Source: Costus lasius
Taxonomy: Eukaryota > Streptophyta > Magnoliopsida > Zingiberales > Costaceae
Assembly (NCBI GenBank): GCA_027563935.2
Contig: CM050448.1
Span: 67,465,843 to 67,529,842 of the forward strand
DNA: 64,000 nucleotides
Direction of reading: 5' to 3'
This document shows positions 1 through 11,597 of this stretch, one piece after another. The notes beneath the pieces are model-generated. The model did no database searches. It was not told the DNA's origin and saw only the letters and a program-made list of their open reading frames with translations. Made by a program: the position numbers and the translations under genes. The first letter of the stretch is position 1. Each line of letters opens with the position of its first letter.

Positions 1-1092
1 GGAATATACAGGAGATGTATCCCCAAAGAGGAAATGAAAGACATATTATCACAATGCCATGGATCATCATATGGAGGGCATGCTAGTACTGAGAAGACAG
101 TTTTTAAGGTATTACAATCTGGATTTTATTGGCCCACATTGTTTAAGGATGCAAAAAATTTTATAATGTCCTGTGATAATTGTCAAGGGATAGGGAACAT
201 AAATAAAAGGAATGAAATGCCATTGTCCACCATACTTGAAGTTAAAATTTTTGATGTTTGGGGTATTGATTTCATAGGACCTTTTCCATCATCTGGAGGA
301 AATAATTATATACTTATAGCGGTAGATTATGTTTCCAAGTGGGTAGAAGCCATTGCATCTCCTACTAATGACTCTAAGGTTGTGGTGAAATTGTTTAAAG
401 GAGTTATCTTCCCACGGTTTGGAGTACCGCGAGTGGTGATTAGTAATGGAGGATCCCACTTTATTGAACACAAGTTTTCAGCTTTACTTAGAAAATATGG
501 GGTGAATCACAGAATCGCAACACCTTATCATCCCCAAACAAGTGGACAAGTGGAGATATCTAATAGAGAAATTAAAGGGATATTGGAAAAGACAATGTCA
601 AGAACAAGGAAGGACTGGGCTCTTAAGCTTGATGATGCACTTTGGGCATACTGGACTACTTTCAAGACACCAATAGGTATGTCACCATTTCAATTGGTTT
701 ATGGCAAGTCATGTCACCTTCCTGTAGAACTCGAGCATAAGGCATTCTGGGCGATTAGAGCATTAAATTTTGACTTGAAGAGTGCAAGTGAAAAGAGGAA
801 ATTGCAATTGAGTGAACTTGAAGAGATTAGACTCTCTGCTTATGAAAATGCAAAGATCTACAAGGAGAGAACCAAGAGATGGCATGATCGGCACATACTC
901 AGAAAAGAATTTCAACCAGGTGACTTCGTTCTCTTGTTTAATTCTAGATTGAGACTTTTTCCTGGTAAATTGAAGTCTCGATAGTCTGGGCCTTTTCAGG
1001 TGAAGAAGACTTACCTGCACGGAGCCGTCGACGTATGGAGTGAAGAGAAAGGAGTGTTCAAGATTAATGGACAAAGATTGAAGCACTACTAA
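1..1092 (+). pseudogene. Integrase domain of Athila-type polyprotein, partial
   Basis: Integrase inserts the retrotransposon cDNA into nuclear DNA. The frame is open from base 1. It shows the HHCC zinc-binding region (CHGSSYGGH, later CDNCQ), the core with GIDFIGPF (first Asp), and [10 protein letters not shown] with the catalytic Glu. The second catalytic Asp is replaced: the text reads [10 protein letters not shown] where the family has Asp in place of Asn. The Athila-typical tail ([18 protein letters not shown]) follows. A TAG at 982-984 sits where the family has Trp; the same frame then continues to a natural end at 1090-1092 (GQRLKHY). Reverse transcriptase and protease lie outside the window. 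The lost Asp and the stop make it inactive. Confidence 0.9.
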
Positions 1093-2124
1093 CATGGAGA
1101 ACAAATTGAAGAAGGGGAGGCAAGCTGAGGACATTGTCTGAATGGACAAAGATTGAAGCACTACTAAGTGTGAATGGGTCAAGCTGAGGACCATTAAATT
1201 AGCGCTTCTTGGGAGGCAACCCAAGCAAAACTTTTTCTTTTCCTTTGATTTTGGTTTGTTTTTGCTTAGGTTTACTTTGTTTAGAGTTAACCCTTTCTTT
1301 TCTAATTTTTTGTGATTTTTTTTTAGATTTGTTTTGAATTTTGATTATAAAATACGACAGTACCGTATTTTCTCGACGAACTCTCACGGTACCGTATTTT
1401 CGAACATTTTTGAATAGAAAGTTTTTTTTCATTTTACAGCAGTACTGTGGTCGCTTGCACGATACTGTATTTTTGCCCAGATTTAAACAGAAAGTTTTTT
1501 TGGTTTTATGGCACTGCCATGGATTCTTGCACGGTACCGTAATTTTGAGGAATTTTGGACAGAAATTTTTTTCAAAATTACGGCGATACCGTATTTTTTG
1601 CATTTACCTGTACAGAACCTGTAGCCAAAATACGGCCCTGCCGTATTCATTATACGGTGCCATAATTCCACCCGACCCCACGTATTCACGTGCCGTATTT
1701 AGGGTTCAGCGCACTGTTCTTAGGGTTTCTTCTCCCGATTTCACGCCGACTTTCTATTTTTTCGTCAAGCATTCACTTCCCAAACCTTCGTGTGATCTTT
1801 CCCCTCTACTTTCATCCGATTCCAAGCAAAAATCGTGACGATTTCGAGCTCGATCACTATTATTTCCGGGTCGCTGCACTGTTTTCCGCCGAGATTTTGC
1901 TTCTTCCGATTCCTCTCATCCAAGTATAGATTTGCTTGCTTCCAGGTTCAGAAACCTTCGTGGGAGAAAGGAGATCACATTCCAAAAGGATTTGAAGCTC
2001 GATCTCAACTCAGAAACCCAGATTCTAAGCTTCAAATCCAGCCTATTTTCCAGCCGCACGATTTTGGTAACGTAAGTTCCTCAAAATTTCCCCTGTTGTT
2101 CCTTATTTCTTTTTGCACTATAAT
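1093..2124 (+). other. Non-coding linker of A1 between integrase and extra ORF
   Basis: There is no coding sequence. A short duplication of the integrase tail lies at 1139-1167 (compare 1065-1092). Next comes GCGCTTCTTGGGAGGCAACC near 1201, a motif shared with A2 (about 45928) and A3 (about 63606). A dyad array (1353-1700) follows, then a pyrimidine-rich leader running into the ATG of the extra ORF. The layout fits a leader for a separately transcribed or spliced mRNA, but no promoter was identified. Confidence 0.6.
1353..1700 (+). repeat. Dyad array, internal copy in A1
   Basis: Imperfect palindromes start at 1353, 1435, 1507, 1579 and 1631 (for example TACGACAGTACCGTA at 1353), spaced 82, 72, 72 and 52 bp. 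Each is followed after 15-20 bp by a second short dyad of the type ACGGTACCGTA (1386, 1531). The spacers share text similar to ACAGAAAGTTTTTTT. Variants are mostly CG to TG or CA changes. Confidence 0.85.
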
Positions 2125-3552
2125 ATGGCACCTACCAAAAAGTTGGAATCAAAGAAGAAAGCAAAGGCCCCCGCTAAACCTCAGATGCCACCACCGAATC
2201 CCTTTGGTATCGTGTTTAGGGATGAGGAACATGAGCAGAGATATAACATGCTGCTTACTCGATGCATCATCAAAACAAAATACACTGATATTAGAGCTTT
2301 AGAACTCCTTGGACTGAAGGACGATGTGTTTTGGATGTATGACAGGGTAGGGTTGAGAGAATTTTTTGAGATTACGTTTGAAACTTACCTACCTGTTGTT
2401 CTAGAAGTTCTAAGCAGCTTAGAGGTCAGTTGGGATGAATACATGGATCACACCGCCGAGGGAGAGATCAGATTTAGGATGATGAACGAAGAAAGAATGC
2501 TCACATTCAAAGAAATTCGACGCATATTCCACTTCCCACGGAAGGGGCGAACAGAACCACCCATTGGATTTATTGAGCATATCTTTTGGGACCAGATTTC
2601 CTCAGACAGCAGGTTTTCAGCCTCAACAGCAAGAGCTTCGAAGATCTCGAATCCCTACATTATATACGCCCACCGCGTCCTTGCACACACAATATTAGGG
2701 CGAGGAGATAGTGATGGTATTGTCACTCACGCTGAATTATTTTTACTTTGGAGTATGTTTCATGGTTACACTGTAGATATAGCTTTCCTTTTCATGAGAC
2801 ACCTTAGTAAGGTGTCAAGGGCTAAGAAAGGGGCTATAGTGATAGGAGGTTTCCTTACTCCTATAGCACTACATCTTGGGATTGAGCCCTATGGGATCGA
2901 GGTTGCCCGAGGCAACTCCAGGATAGATATTGAATCATGTATTGCGATGAAGATGATTCAGCGTGATGGGGACACTTATAATTTGATACTTCAGCCAGGC
3001 CTTCCCACATTGCCATTGCCTAACCCCGGACGGACCTCAGTGCAGAACCTTGAAAATTGGAAGCTATTACCCAGTTGCGTGTCTTATGCCACACCTGCGC
3101 CCGAGACATCGCTGCCACCACAGCCTACTACTTGGGGTGATGACCCACTTGGTATGGGCATTGACTCCTCGCCACCTAGAGTCACCGAGCCACTACCGCA
3201 TGGAGCCACCGGATCATCCTCTCAGCATGCAGCCCCAGATCAGCGAGATTGACAAAGTTACCGAGACCCTGGTTTCCAGACTATCTCCGCTCAGTTATAT
3301 AGACAGGAGCAGCGTATGGAGAGGATAATGGGAGGCATTGGGAGGATTCATGAGTAGATCGGTCATGTTCACTCAGATGTCGAGGCATTAGGGAACTATA
3401 TGGAGGACATGGGGAATTTTCTTTATGAACGCTTTGGATATGAAGACCCCAGGGGAGGTGGTATCTACGGCGATGCAGGTGAGGAAGCATCACACAACCC
3501 CATGGCTGTTGCCTTGGCTGAAGAGGACAAGGAGGAGACACAATTGGACTAG
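2125..3552 (+). pseudogene. Athila extra ORF (env-position ORF) of A1
   Basis: This encodes the extra protein found after pol in Athila-type elements (ATHILA ORF-1 / putative plant transposon protein family); its function is unknown. The first ATG is at 2125 (MAPTKKLESKKK), giving 475 codons before TAG at 3550. Two in-frame stops interrupt it: TGA at 3250 and TAG at about 3355. The N-terminus is Lys/Pro-rich and basic, the middle is conserved with A2 (47060-48472), a Pro-rich stretch lies near residues 320-365, and an acidic tail holds MEDMGNFLYERFGYED. I see no signal peptide and no convincing membrane anchor, so an envelope role is not supported. Confidence 0.82.
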
Positions 3553-3561
3553 GAAGATTTT

Positions 3562-3632
3562 GTGAGTATCTCGTTCTTAATTTCATGCCTTATTTGAGTT
3601 CACTAATTCATGTTGGTTTTAAACTCATGTAG
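3562..3632 (+). other. Possible short intron after the A1 extra ORF
   Basis: GTGAGTATCTC lies 10 bp after the stop codon, and an AG follows after a T-rich stretch 71 bp downstream. A2 has the same donor text and a similar acceptor in the same place (48479-48551, 73 bp) although the sequence between them has diverged. Splicing is inferred, not shown. Confidence 0.4.
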
Positions 3633-4786
3633 GGGAGGATGACTTTGCAAACTTCTTGCCTCCTACTGCTACGGATTCTCGTTTTTCTTTGCTATATGAT
3701 TTCGATATGGTTGTACCGACATATTTAGAAGATTCGCTATGCTTTCTATTCGATTTGGTTGTATATGTGATATTTGATGTTCTGGATTGATGCTATGAGT
3801 TCGGTATACCATAAGATTTGTTTGGTATTTACTGGTTGTCGTTGATGCACTTGAGTGGTTTATTTATCTAAGAAAATACTGTCGTTATCATGCCAAAATT
3901 TTTCTTGATGATTTACATGTTGAAAAATTGAAATTATGATTAGACCTATTATGATGAGTTTATTTCTCTAATACATATCTACCTTTTGAAAATTTTTCAT
4001 TGATCAATAGATGGAGTTTTGGATGAACATATTATCTGAGGAATTTGATTTTAGAGGGAAGTTACTTCTTTGAATAAAATCAACATATGAGTGTAATTTT
4101 TGAATTGATATTGATAGATTAATTCAGTTGATGTTCATGCTATTTACTATTTGTTGGGAAAAGAGATTCCTTGATCCAAACAAAGTGAGAACTCCCCTAC
4201 TTGGCACTGTGGGAAACCACAGTGGTACCGAAGGATATGGGTTGAAGTAATGAATAAAAGATGCATGTATCTATGTGGGTACATGCCCTGAGAGAAATCT
4301 ATTCACATAAACTCTGCTATCCTTGGTAAACTATTTCCAATAAGAGGATATGAGTTCTATTGCGTTGGTTATGTGATCAATGCACTCTAATTTCGTCACC
4401 GGCAAAAAGGGTGGTAATCGAATTAGAGAGTGTGAATAAAAAAAATGAGAGAGAAGAGAGATGATGAATAATGATTATGAGTGGAAAAAGATCTTGGAAC
4501 ACCTAATCCTGTAAACAAAAGTTAATGGTTATGAATTGAAAACTAGATAAGGTCTTGAGATTGATATTCCCTTTTTGCAAGTTGTGAAGTTTTATTTAAC
4601 TAAGTAATGAAACTTGAAAATCAAATGCAAAGGATGATATGTCTATTTGAAATTCCATAGAATGGTTAACGAAAGTTTTCATTGGTGATTGTGTTCTAGA
4701 AATTTATTCGTCATGAGAAAGTTTTCTCGTTTGATCAATTTCTTGATTTTTGCTTGAGGACAAGCAAGGTTTGAGCCTTATGTGTT
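3633..4786 (+). other. Non-coding 3' region of A1
   Basis: This is AT-rich with no long ORF. It starts as the counterpart of 48552-48976 in A2 (shared text near ATAGATGGA at 4010). Near the end, GCTTGAGGACAAGCAA at 4752 matches the text that usually precedes the 3' LTR in Athila elements. No clean purine tract directly abuts the LTR. Confidence 0.6.
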
Positions 4787-6736
4787 TGATGACTCTAGAT
4801 TTCATAGTATTTTTCGTACTTATTTAGTAGTCTTTTGAACCATAATGTTACTCTTTTGCCTTGTTTTTACACCTTTTATACCAAATACTTCGGAATCTAC
4901 ACAATCTTTGGTTGTTGATCAATTTCATGTAAAAAGGCATTATTATTGCTCGTTTTCGAGTAATATCGATGCATGAACGAATTCTAAACATCAAGAGGAG
5001 TCTACACAACAAATTTCAAGCCAAAATACACCTTCTAGCTAAAATACGGCAGTATTGTATTTTTTAGAAGATTTCTCACGATACCGTATTTCTCAGCGGA
5101 CATATTTGGGCGAAATACGGCACTACCGTATTTTCGGGCAGATCTTTCACGGTACCGTATTTTGTGACATTTTTGACCAGAGAGTCTCATCAGAAATACG
5201 GCATTGCCGTGGACGTATACACGGTGCCGTATAATTGGACGAATTTAACCAGAAAGTTTTGACAAAAATACGGCACGGCCGTATGAACCTTCACGGTGCC
5301 GTATTTTCTGACAATTCTGACCAGAAGTATTTGGCAAGAATACAGCACCACCATATTTACAAGAAATATTCTCACGGCACCGTATTATTTGCCCAGAACT
5401 CACAGAATGAAATACGGCACTGCCGTATGAAGCTTCACGGTGCCGTATTTTGGAACTCATAATTCTGATTTTTTCGCCCGATTCTTGCAAAGACCATATC
5501 TTTTGATCCAGACCTCCTAATTAAGATCTGAAAGAGGCGATGGACTGGCCTTTAAGAGGCAAAAACACACAAAGTGAAAAAAAAACAATTTTTATCCACG
5601 ATTGAGGGAGAATTCGAAGAAATCATCGCCGCGCTAGGGTTCATCGCCGTTCACTACACAGACCACCTCCGACCATGATTTTTGAGAAGAAGCTTCGCCT
5701 GAGGAAGAAAAACACACCACAGAAGTTTCGGCTTGAAAGGAGATCAATCTTGGGAGGAATCATCAAAAATGTGCTCGTGACACTGTTCATCGCGAAGTCA
5801 AAGACAAATTACAGGCTGCGATTTACTTGCAGCCCTGTTTTGTAACTTTTACTCCTTCCTTACTATCTCCAATCATTCTAAAAATCATGTTTTGCTGTGA
5901 TTATTCCATCATGTTAGCATAAATTCTTCTTGGGACAAGGGGGTGTTATTCTCTTGATATTTCAATGACTAGATAACTTTTCTCACATCAATATATCTTT
6001 GCTATGGTTATTTTACTCAAGTGATTTATTGCCTTCAATCGCTTTTAGTATCATGCTTTGACATGTTTTAGAGTTTTATGCTATGGACTGAGAAGATGAT
6101 ATCATAGAACTTGGAACCCTAGAATTTATTGTAAGAACTCATCGCAAGAGATTGGTTGTGCTCTTATCTTTAGATTTTAGAAGTTTATTTCTTGTTATTG
6201 ATATGACCTAGAATTTATTGTTGTTACAAACATGATAACGTGCTAGGCTAGAGATAGACGTTAGATTGTTAGAAAGCCTTGAGTAAAACTTGTGAAACTA
6301 AGGTGCGAGAGTACTTATTTTTGCTTGAGATCTTGGTATTGAGATAGGATGCACGAGAGTGATCCTTAATCTCCTTAACCGAAATTCACTTTGATTTAGC
6401 ATTGAATTGATCTTGTGCGAGAGTGAGGATCGTTCTTTGCAAACTAATTGTGCGAGAGTGAGTTAGTTTGTTTGTTAAGTGAATTATATCTTAACCGTGA
6501 TAGAGATAAATTGATGATTCTTTAATTCTATTTAGTTATGAATATCAAGTTGAATGAACCCCTAGTCCCGATTCTCTCATCCTGATCTACTTCAATTTCA
6601 GTTCAATTTTTTTTAACACAATTCTCGATTCGCTTAGCTAGTGAAAACTCAATTAGTTGGTACTTAACAACGAAGTCCATGTGGTTCAATATCTTAATTA
6701 TTACTTCGAGTATCCGTGCACTTGCGGACCACAACA
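4787..6736 (+). repeat. 3' LTR of A1
   Basis: It runs from TGATGACTC to CCACAACA, 1950 bp with TG...CA ends. It matches the antisense solo LTR at 36642-38590 (1949 bp) and the 5' LTRs of A2 and A3. It contains a dyad array (5045-5450) and, downstream, repeated text of the type GTGCGAGAGTGA (6300-6460) with related copies in the other LTRs. ORFs within it are fortuitous. Confidence 0.9.
5045..5450 (+). repeat. Dyad array in the A1 LTR
   Basis: Six palindromes begin at 5045, 5116, 5197, 5269, 5341 and 5413 (71, 81, 72, 72 and 72 bp apart); the best are TACGGCACTACCGTA and TACGGCACTGCCGTA. A second dyad type, CACGGTGCCGTATTTT, lies about 25 bp after most of them. A shared spacer resembles GACCAGAAAGTTT. 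Confidence 0.9.
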
Positions 6737-7519
6737 GTGGATAAGGGACAGCTCTGGTACATGTGAGACTGGTATATGGGCTGGTTAGGCACGGGGTGCT
6801 AACGCAGGCATATGGGTATATCAGTGGTGGATATACTGGACCGACCTGCTGTGAGGCTCTAACTTGGTGTCATGAGTTAAGCTCACAAGTGACAGGAGAT
6901 GCATTGATCCTTTGACTTGAGGTCATTGACTCTTCTATATGGTTAGGGACATGCTTTGATACAACCTAACACCTCGCCGTAGCAGGGAGATAATAATGGT
7001 TGTCATTGGGTATGTCACAACCCATATGAGAAGATCAATGGACATAGAATTTGCCCCTTCCTGCGGGAAGCTTGATATCCACGGGGCCCCCCTATGGTTG
7101 CATGACTGAAAGTGTATGGCCATACCCAGGTGAAAGCCTGATTTAGTCATGACCACGAGATTGGGTGAAAACAAAGTGGTGACACACTTTGTCCAGTCGG
7201 ATATCAGTCTGGCAAAGGGACTGTAATGCATCGGTATCTTGTTGCGATGATGGGGATGTCGATGCTGATATCCATTCCGAAGACTTGGGTAGCAGCGATG
7301 CACTGCTAGGTGCCACTCACTACTTGTGATGACCTAAGTTCATCACTGCCAACGTCAGAGGAACCTACAGGGTCGCACAACTTAAAACTCGGGTTCTCGT
7401 ATTGATCGGGTAGCCTATTGATCGAGTTATTGGATAACTCGGATCTGTTTGGGAGAATCCATCGGCGCCATTGTGTCTGGTGAGATGGAAGGGACTCATT
7501 GAAGCTAACTTCTTTTTTA

Positions 7520-7975
7520 GGCCAGATGGGCCAAATGGGCCCAGTAGGCTAAATGGGCCAAATGGGCTAAATGAGCCTAATAGGTCATTTGTGCCAAATG
7601 GGCTAAATGAAGTCTAAGCTTGTAGCATGGACCAATGGGCCTCCAAGCCCAATGGGCATGAAGCCCAATTGGGGCGTGAGGCCTAATGGGCCTTGAGGCC
7701 CAATGGGCCGTCAGGCCTGATGAGCCATGACAATAAGTTGCCTAGCCCAATAGACATCATGGTGAATTAAATACTGTATTTAATTCTAGGAATTAATTCT
7801 GTATTTAATTCTAGGAATTAATTCTGTATTTAATTCTAAGTTTAATGATGAATTTAATTCTGAATTTGAAGAGTCACATCATTAATGATCATTATGAGAC
7901 TTTAATTCAGAGTTTAATTCTATAATTAATTATGAATTTAATTCTGTTATTAATGATGAATTAATTCACAGAATT
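7520..7975 (+). repeat. Minisatellite-like blocks in the copia LTR
   Basis: Two adjacent blocks are present. At 7520-7740 short units of the type GGGCCAAATGGGCTAAAT and AAGCCCAATGGGC recur, partly inverted. At 7770-7975 an AT-rich unit containing TTTAATTCTAGGAATTAATT repeats about three times and then degrades. Both lie just upstream of the TATA box. Confidence 0.75.
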
Positions 7976-8027
7976 TATTGCGGAATTCCAAAGGTCTCAC
8001 CGGAATTCCAAGGGTCACCATGTTTTC

Positions 8028-8035
8028 TATAAAAG
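8028..8035 (+). promoter_or_regulatory. TATA box of the copia LTR
   Basis: TATAAAAG about 510 bp before the LTR end, at the place matching the TATA boxes of the other copia LTRs (25571, 29262, 40333). Confidence 0.5.
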
Positions 8036-8540
8036 AAGAAGGGGAGAGGAGTTGGCGTGGACTTGTTCTTTTGGAAGAGATTTTTCTCCTTGGCGCCTTC
8101 TCCCTTCTCCCCTCTCCTCTTGGCATTCGCAAGGTTGGACCTTGGCGAAATTTCCATCACCTCTCCATGTCGTCTTATCTTAGAGGGCGGCGCAAGTTCT
8201 TGAGGACTCCCTGAGGCGTGGATCTTCTTCCTGAGGCTAGCACCAGGCGTGGAAGAAGAGAACTCGAGCGTCGGCTGTGTGTGAGACTGCAGAGGGTGAA
8301 CATTTGGGCGCCTGCATCGCATCCTCCTTCTTTGCTGCAAGTAGAGGTGGCCATGGGCCGTGCCCGGGCCCGCCTCGGCCCGGTTCCTGGCGCCTGCAGC
8401 CTGCAAGGTATCATCTCCTACTCACCGTGTCGATTCCTTCGCATGACTCGATCTTCTAGGTTTTTGGGACTGGCCTGTTTCAAGGATTGCTTCCGCTGTG
8501 CTTGTTTCTAAAATTTTAAAATCCCCAGGGTTTCCCAACA

Positions 8541-9159
8541 TGATGAATGTTACAGTACTGCCGTAATGACTTCGGAAGTTTCTGTAAGGAAACGACCTGG
8601 AATTATGGTACCATATAATTTATCACGATAGTGCCGTAAATTCCTTGATTATTCCGGAAAGTTTCGGTGAGAAATTTGCCTGAAATTATGGTACCATAAA
8701 AACCATTACGGTAGTGCCGTAATTCTCCTGAAATACTCTGGAGTTTCTAGTAGAATTTGGACTGAAATCACGGTACCGTGATATTCATTACGGCAGTGCC
8801 ATAATTTTCTAAAAAATTCTCTGCAAGCTGCTACCGTGAAATCCATTACGGTAGTGCCATATTTCATATTATGGCCGTAAAATTCATTACGGCACTACCG
8901 TAATTTCGATGGAAAACTTGGTTTGTCTTAAAATTTGATGTGTAAACTCCTCTTGATGATTTGAATTCGTCCATGCATTGAAATTGCTCGAAAACTTATG
9001 ATAATGATGTCTTTTTATCTGAAATTGATCAAAACCAAGAAAGGTGTAGATTCTGAAGTATTTGACAAATAAGGCATGAAAATAAAGCAAAAGAGCAAAA
9101 TTATGACCCAAAAGACTGGTTAATAAGTATGAAAAACACTATAAAATTTAGAGTCATCA
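8541..9159 (-). repeat. Truncated antisense Athila LTR
   Basis: It ends in GAGTCATCA, the reverse complement of an Athila LTR start, and matches the right third of the solo LTR at 36642-38590. It includes a dyad array (about 8553-8900). The rest of the LTR and its other terminus are missing; the left end abuts the copia LTR end directly. Confidence 0.8.
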
Positions 9160-10003
9160 GGAGCCTCACAAAACAAGGATGTGAAACAAGCACCTATCGT
9201 TTAATTCTTAGCATTCATTTACTTTCCATCCTATTTGTTTTTTAACTTTGTATTTTACTATGTATTCTTAAATCTGGACCAGCCTAACTAGTTTAGTTAG
9301 TTGGAAAACACATAGCTGTTAAAGTTGGCCCAACCCATCTTGTTTATTGTTTGCAGTCAAGATTACTCAAAATGGTGAAAGAAAAATAATAGGACCTGCT
9401 TTTGAATAACTTCTGATTTTATGCAAATGTTGGTAGAGGATGGAAGTAGAAACTCATGAGCATATAAGTCAATGTAGTTAAATTCATAAACTCCAATAGC
9501 CAACTATTGTGTTGGTTACTTTTTTTTCCCATCCATTTTGTTTTTTATTGAATACTATTTGATTTTAATATGATAGTTTATTACATAATGTATTTTTAGA
9601 TGGAACATAATTCAAAAAGATCATGAAAGGCTATATAGACCTTTCCAACTACACAAATATTTTGTGATAATTGTGTTATAGCCATTGAACAAAACATGAA
9701 ACCTAGTACGATAAGGCACAATTGAAAAATCGATAGGATCAATTGAAAATTGATTAGAAATTATGAAAAAGAATTAAAAGAAAAAAGAACTAGGCTTGGA
9801 TGAAATTCTAGAAATAGTGGATGCACCAGCAAGACTAGTGGGTTGCAAAAATTGAGGTATGATTTTAATTTACCACACAAATGGTTTGTATGAATTAATA
9901 ATTCATTTTACATATACCACTTCTACAATTTTAGGTTAACAAATATTATACTAAGTTTCAAAAGAAAGACATTCACCCCAAAATTAAAAACAAAAACGAT
10001 ATT
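9160..10003. other. No identifiable gene; AT-rich
   Basis: No ORF of note and no repeat that I can name. Its right part probably belongs to the 5' side of the copia remnant that begins near 10004, but I see no LTR boundary or primer site. Confidence 0.4.
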
Positions 10004-11597
10004 ATGCTTGACAATACTGTGGCATTAGGAATCAATTGTTATACACGAACAATGTCCTCAGAGGAAGATGAACGTATGAATGTGGAGAATAAACAATTCT
10101 CTTTACCTTTAGAAGACAAAAGTGAATCAATAAATGGTGCATGCTCATCCCAAGCTAAGAAATCAGCTAGTAAGAGGAATATTAGAAATTTAGAGGTATC
10201 AAAATTAAATAATAGCTTTACTAAATTTCTAGGGAGTGTGACAAGGTGGGCCACACAACCAACATATGTCATGCACATCTCATAGGTGAGTATTGTGGCT
10301 TGCAAGAACACACTATATACATATGCAAAAAGTTATAAAAAAAATAGACCCTATGAATAGAAAGCTGAATAGATGAAAACAATGGAATTTTTCATCTTCT
10401 TCATCCAAAGTCAACCATGCAGAAGCCAAGACATCCCTAACACTGATGATGGAAGAATATGAAAGTCTTATGAACTTACTAGCCGAAGAAACTCAAACAA
10501 TGAGACTGCAAATTATAGCTTCTCAAGTACAATTTCTTGCACATCTATCATTGAAGGCAATTCAAAATGGATAATTGTTATGGGAGCCACACTAATCATA
10601 TGGTTCATTCACCTAACATATTAACCACAAAAACCACTGTGCACAATAAAGTTGTGCATCTACCTAATGGAAAGATTGAAATAATGACAGATAAAGAAAA
10701 TGTTATTTTTGTTGATTTCATGTTGCATGATTTGTTGTGTATTTCTTCATTCAAGTTGAACTTGATTTCAGTTAACAAACTCTTACATAACAATTCATGG
10801 CAAGCATCATTTATAGACAAAATTTGTACACTACAGAACCGACGACAAGGGAGGATGTTTGGGATAGAAACTGAATATGGATGGTTGTACCACTTGAAAC
10901 TTCCTCAACAACACATAAATTTTGTTGCACGGGTATCTTAAGTATCTGGCATTGGTCACCCATCCAATAATATTTTCATTTCATTCATGAATTATATTAC
11001 AAACATGAAATGTGATAAAAACTCAACATGTTTGCTTTGTCCTTTGGCTAAACAAATATTGTTATCGTATCCCATAAGTTCTATTTGCACCAACATGCTA
11101 TTTGAATTAATTCATATTGATATATGGGGACGATATCATGTACCCTCTCTCAATGGATCAAAATATTTCCATATTATTGTTAATGATTATACTCGCTGCT
11201 CTTGGACCTACTTAATGCACCAAAAATCTGAAGCATGCCTCCACATAATGCAATTTATCAATCTTTTTGAAACACAATTCACATCTAAAATAAAGGTAAT
11301 CAAAAGTCACAATGGACTCAAGTTTATCACAGTGGAATTCTACTCAAATAAAGGCATAGTACATCAGGCAAGCTGCATAACAACACTATAGCATAATGGA
11401 TTGGTTGAAAGAAAGCATCACCACCTCCTCTATGGCTCGAGCACTATCATTCCAAGTGAATCTATCAAAAAATTTCTAGGGAGATGAAACATTAACTACA
11501 ACCTACCTTATCAATAGGATTCCCACACCGACACTCTAAAGGAAAACACCATTTGATATAGTCACTAACAAGAAACCATCCTACAAGTATCACATAG
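10004..11597 (+). pseudogene. Ancient copia gag-pol remnant C3, left part
   Basis: Decayed Ty1/copia polyprotein. A degraded zinc knuckle lies near 10285 (EYCGLQEHT...C). The protease to GAG-pre-integrase region follows at 10567-10940 (NHMVHSP, LNLISVNKLL, YGWLYHLKLPQ). The integrase core is at 10987-11450: CPLAKQ, the first Asp in HIDIWG, a changed second site (KSHNGLKF, Asn for Asp), and the Glu near 11405 (HNGLVERKHH). Frameshifts and stops separate the pieces. It differs clearly from C1 and C2. The hAT-like element at 11598 splits it; it resumes at 13546. Confidence 0.78.

Larger units (their letters stand above)
1..6736 (+). mobile_element. Athila-type Ty3/gypsy element A1, 3' half
   Basis: The left edge of the window cuts this element. 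What remains, in order, is integrase (1-1092), a non-coding linker with a dyad array, the Athila extra ORF (2125-3552), a non-coding 3' region and the 3' LTR (4787-6736). The LTR ends in a copia LTR that resumes at 6737, so A1 inserted into that LTR. The bases after the LTR, GTGGA, are the expected right copy of the 5-bp target duplication; the left copy lies outside the window. Lineage follows from the integrase, the extra ORF, and the tRNA-Asp-type primer site of the related copies A2 and A3. Confidence 0.88.
6737..8540 (+). repeat. Copia LTR, 3' part, interrupted by A1
   Basis: It matches the C2 LTR (28056-29804) from a point about 190 bp into that LTR, and ends in GGTTTCCCAACA as the C2 LTRs do. 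The first part must lie left of A1, outside the window. No copia primer site follows, so it is a 3' LTR or a solo LTR. It contains a repeat-rich block (7520-7975) and a TATA box. Confidence 0.8.

Noticed and set aside
2125..3552. Extra ORF as a retroviral envelope protein
   Set aside because: No signal peptide, no convincing membrane span and no furin-type site are visible; position alone does not support envelope function.
4787..6736. Small ORFs in Athila LTRs (for example 5235-5462) as real genes
   Set aside because: They are open by chance across the dyad array, on both strands, and resemble no protein.
8218..8511. Coding ORFs at the copia LTR ends (also 29401-29772, 40472-40843)
   Set aside because: They recur only because the LTRs are related, they run off LTR ends, and they show no protein family features.
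9160..10003. Possible LTR or leader of the C3 copia remnant
   Set aside because: No TG...CA boundary, primer site or second copy could be found.
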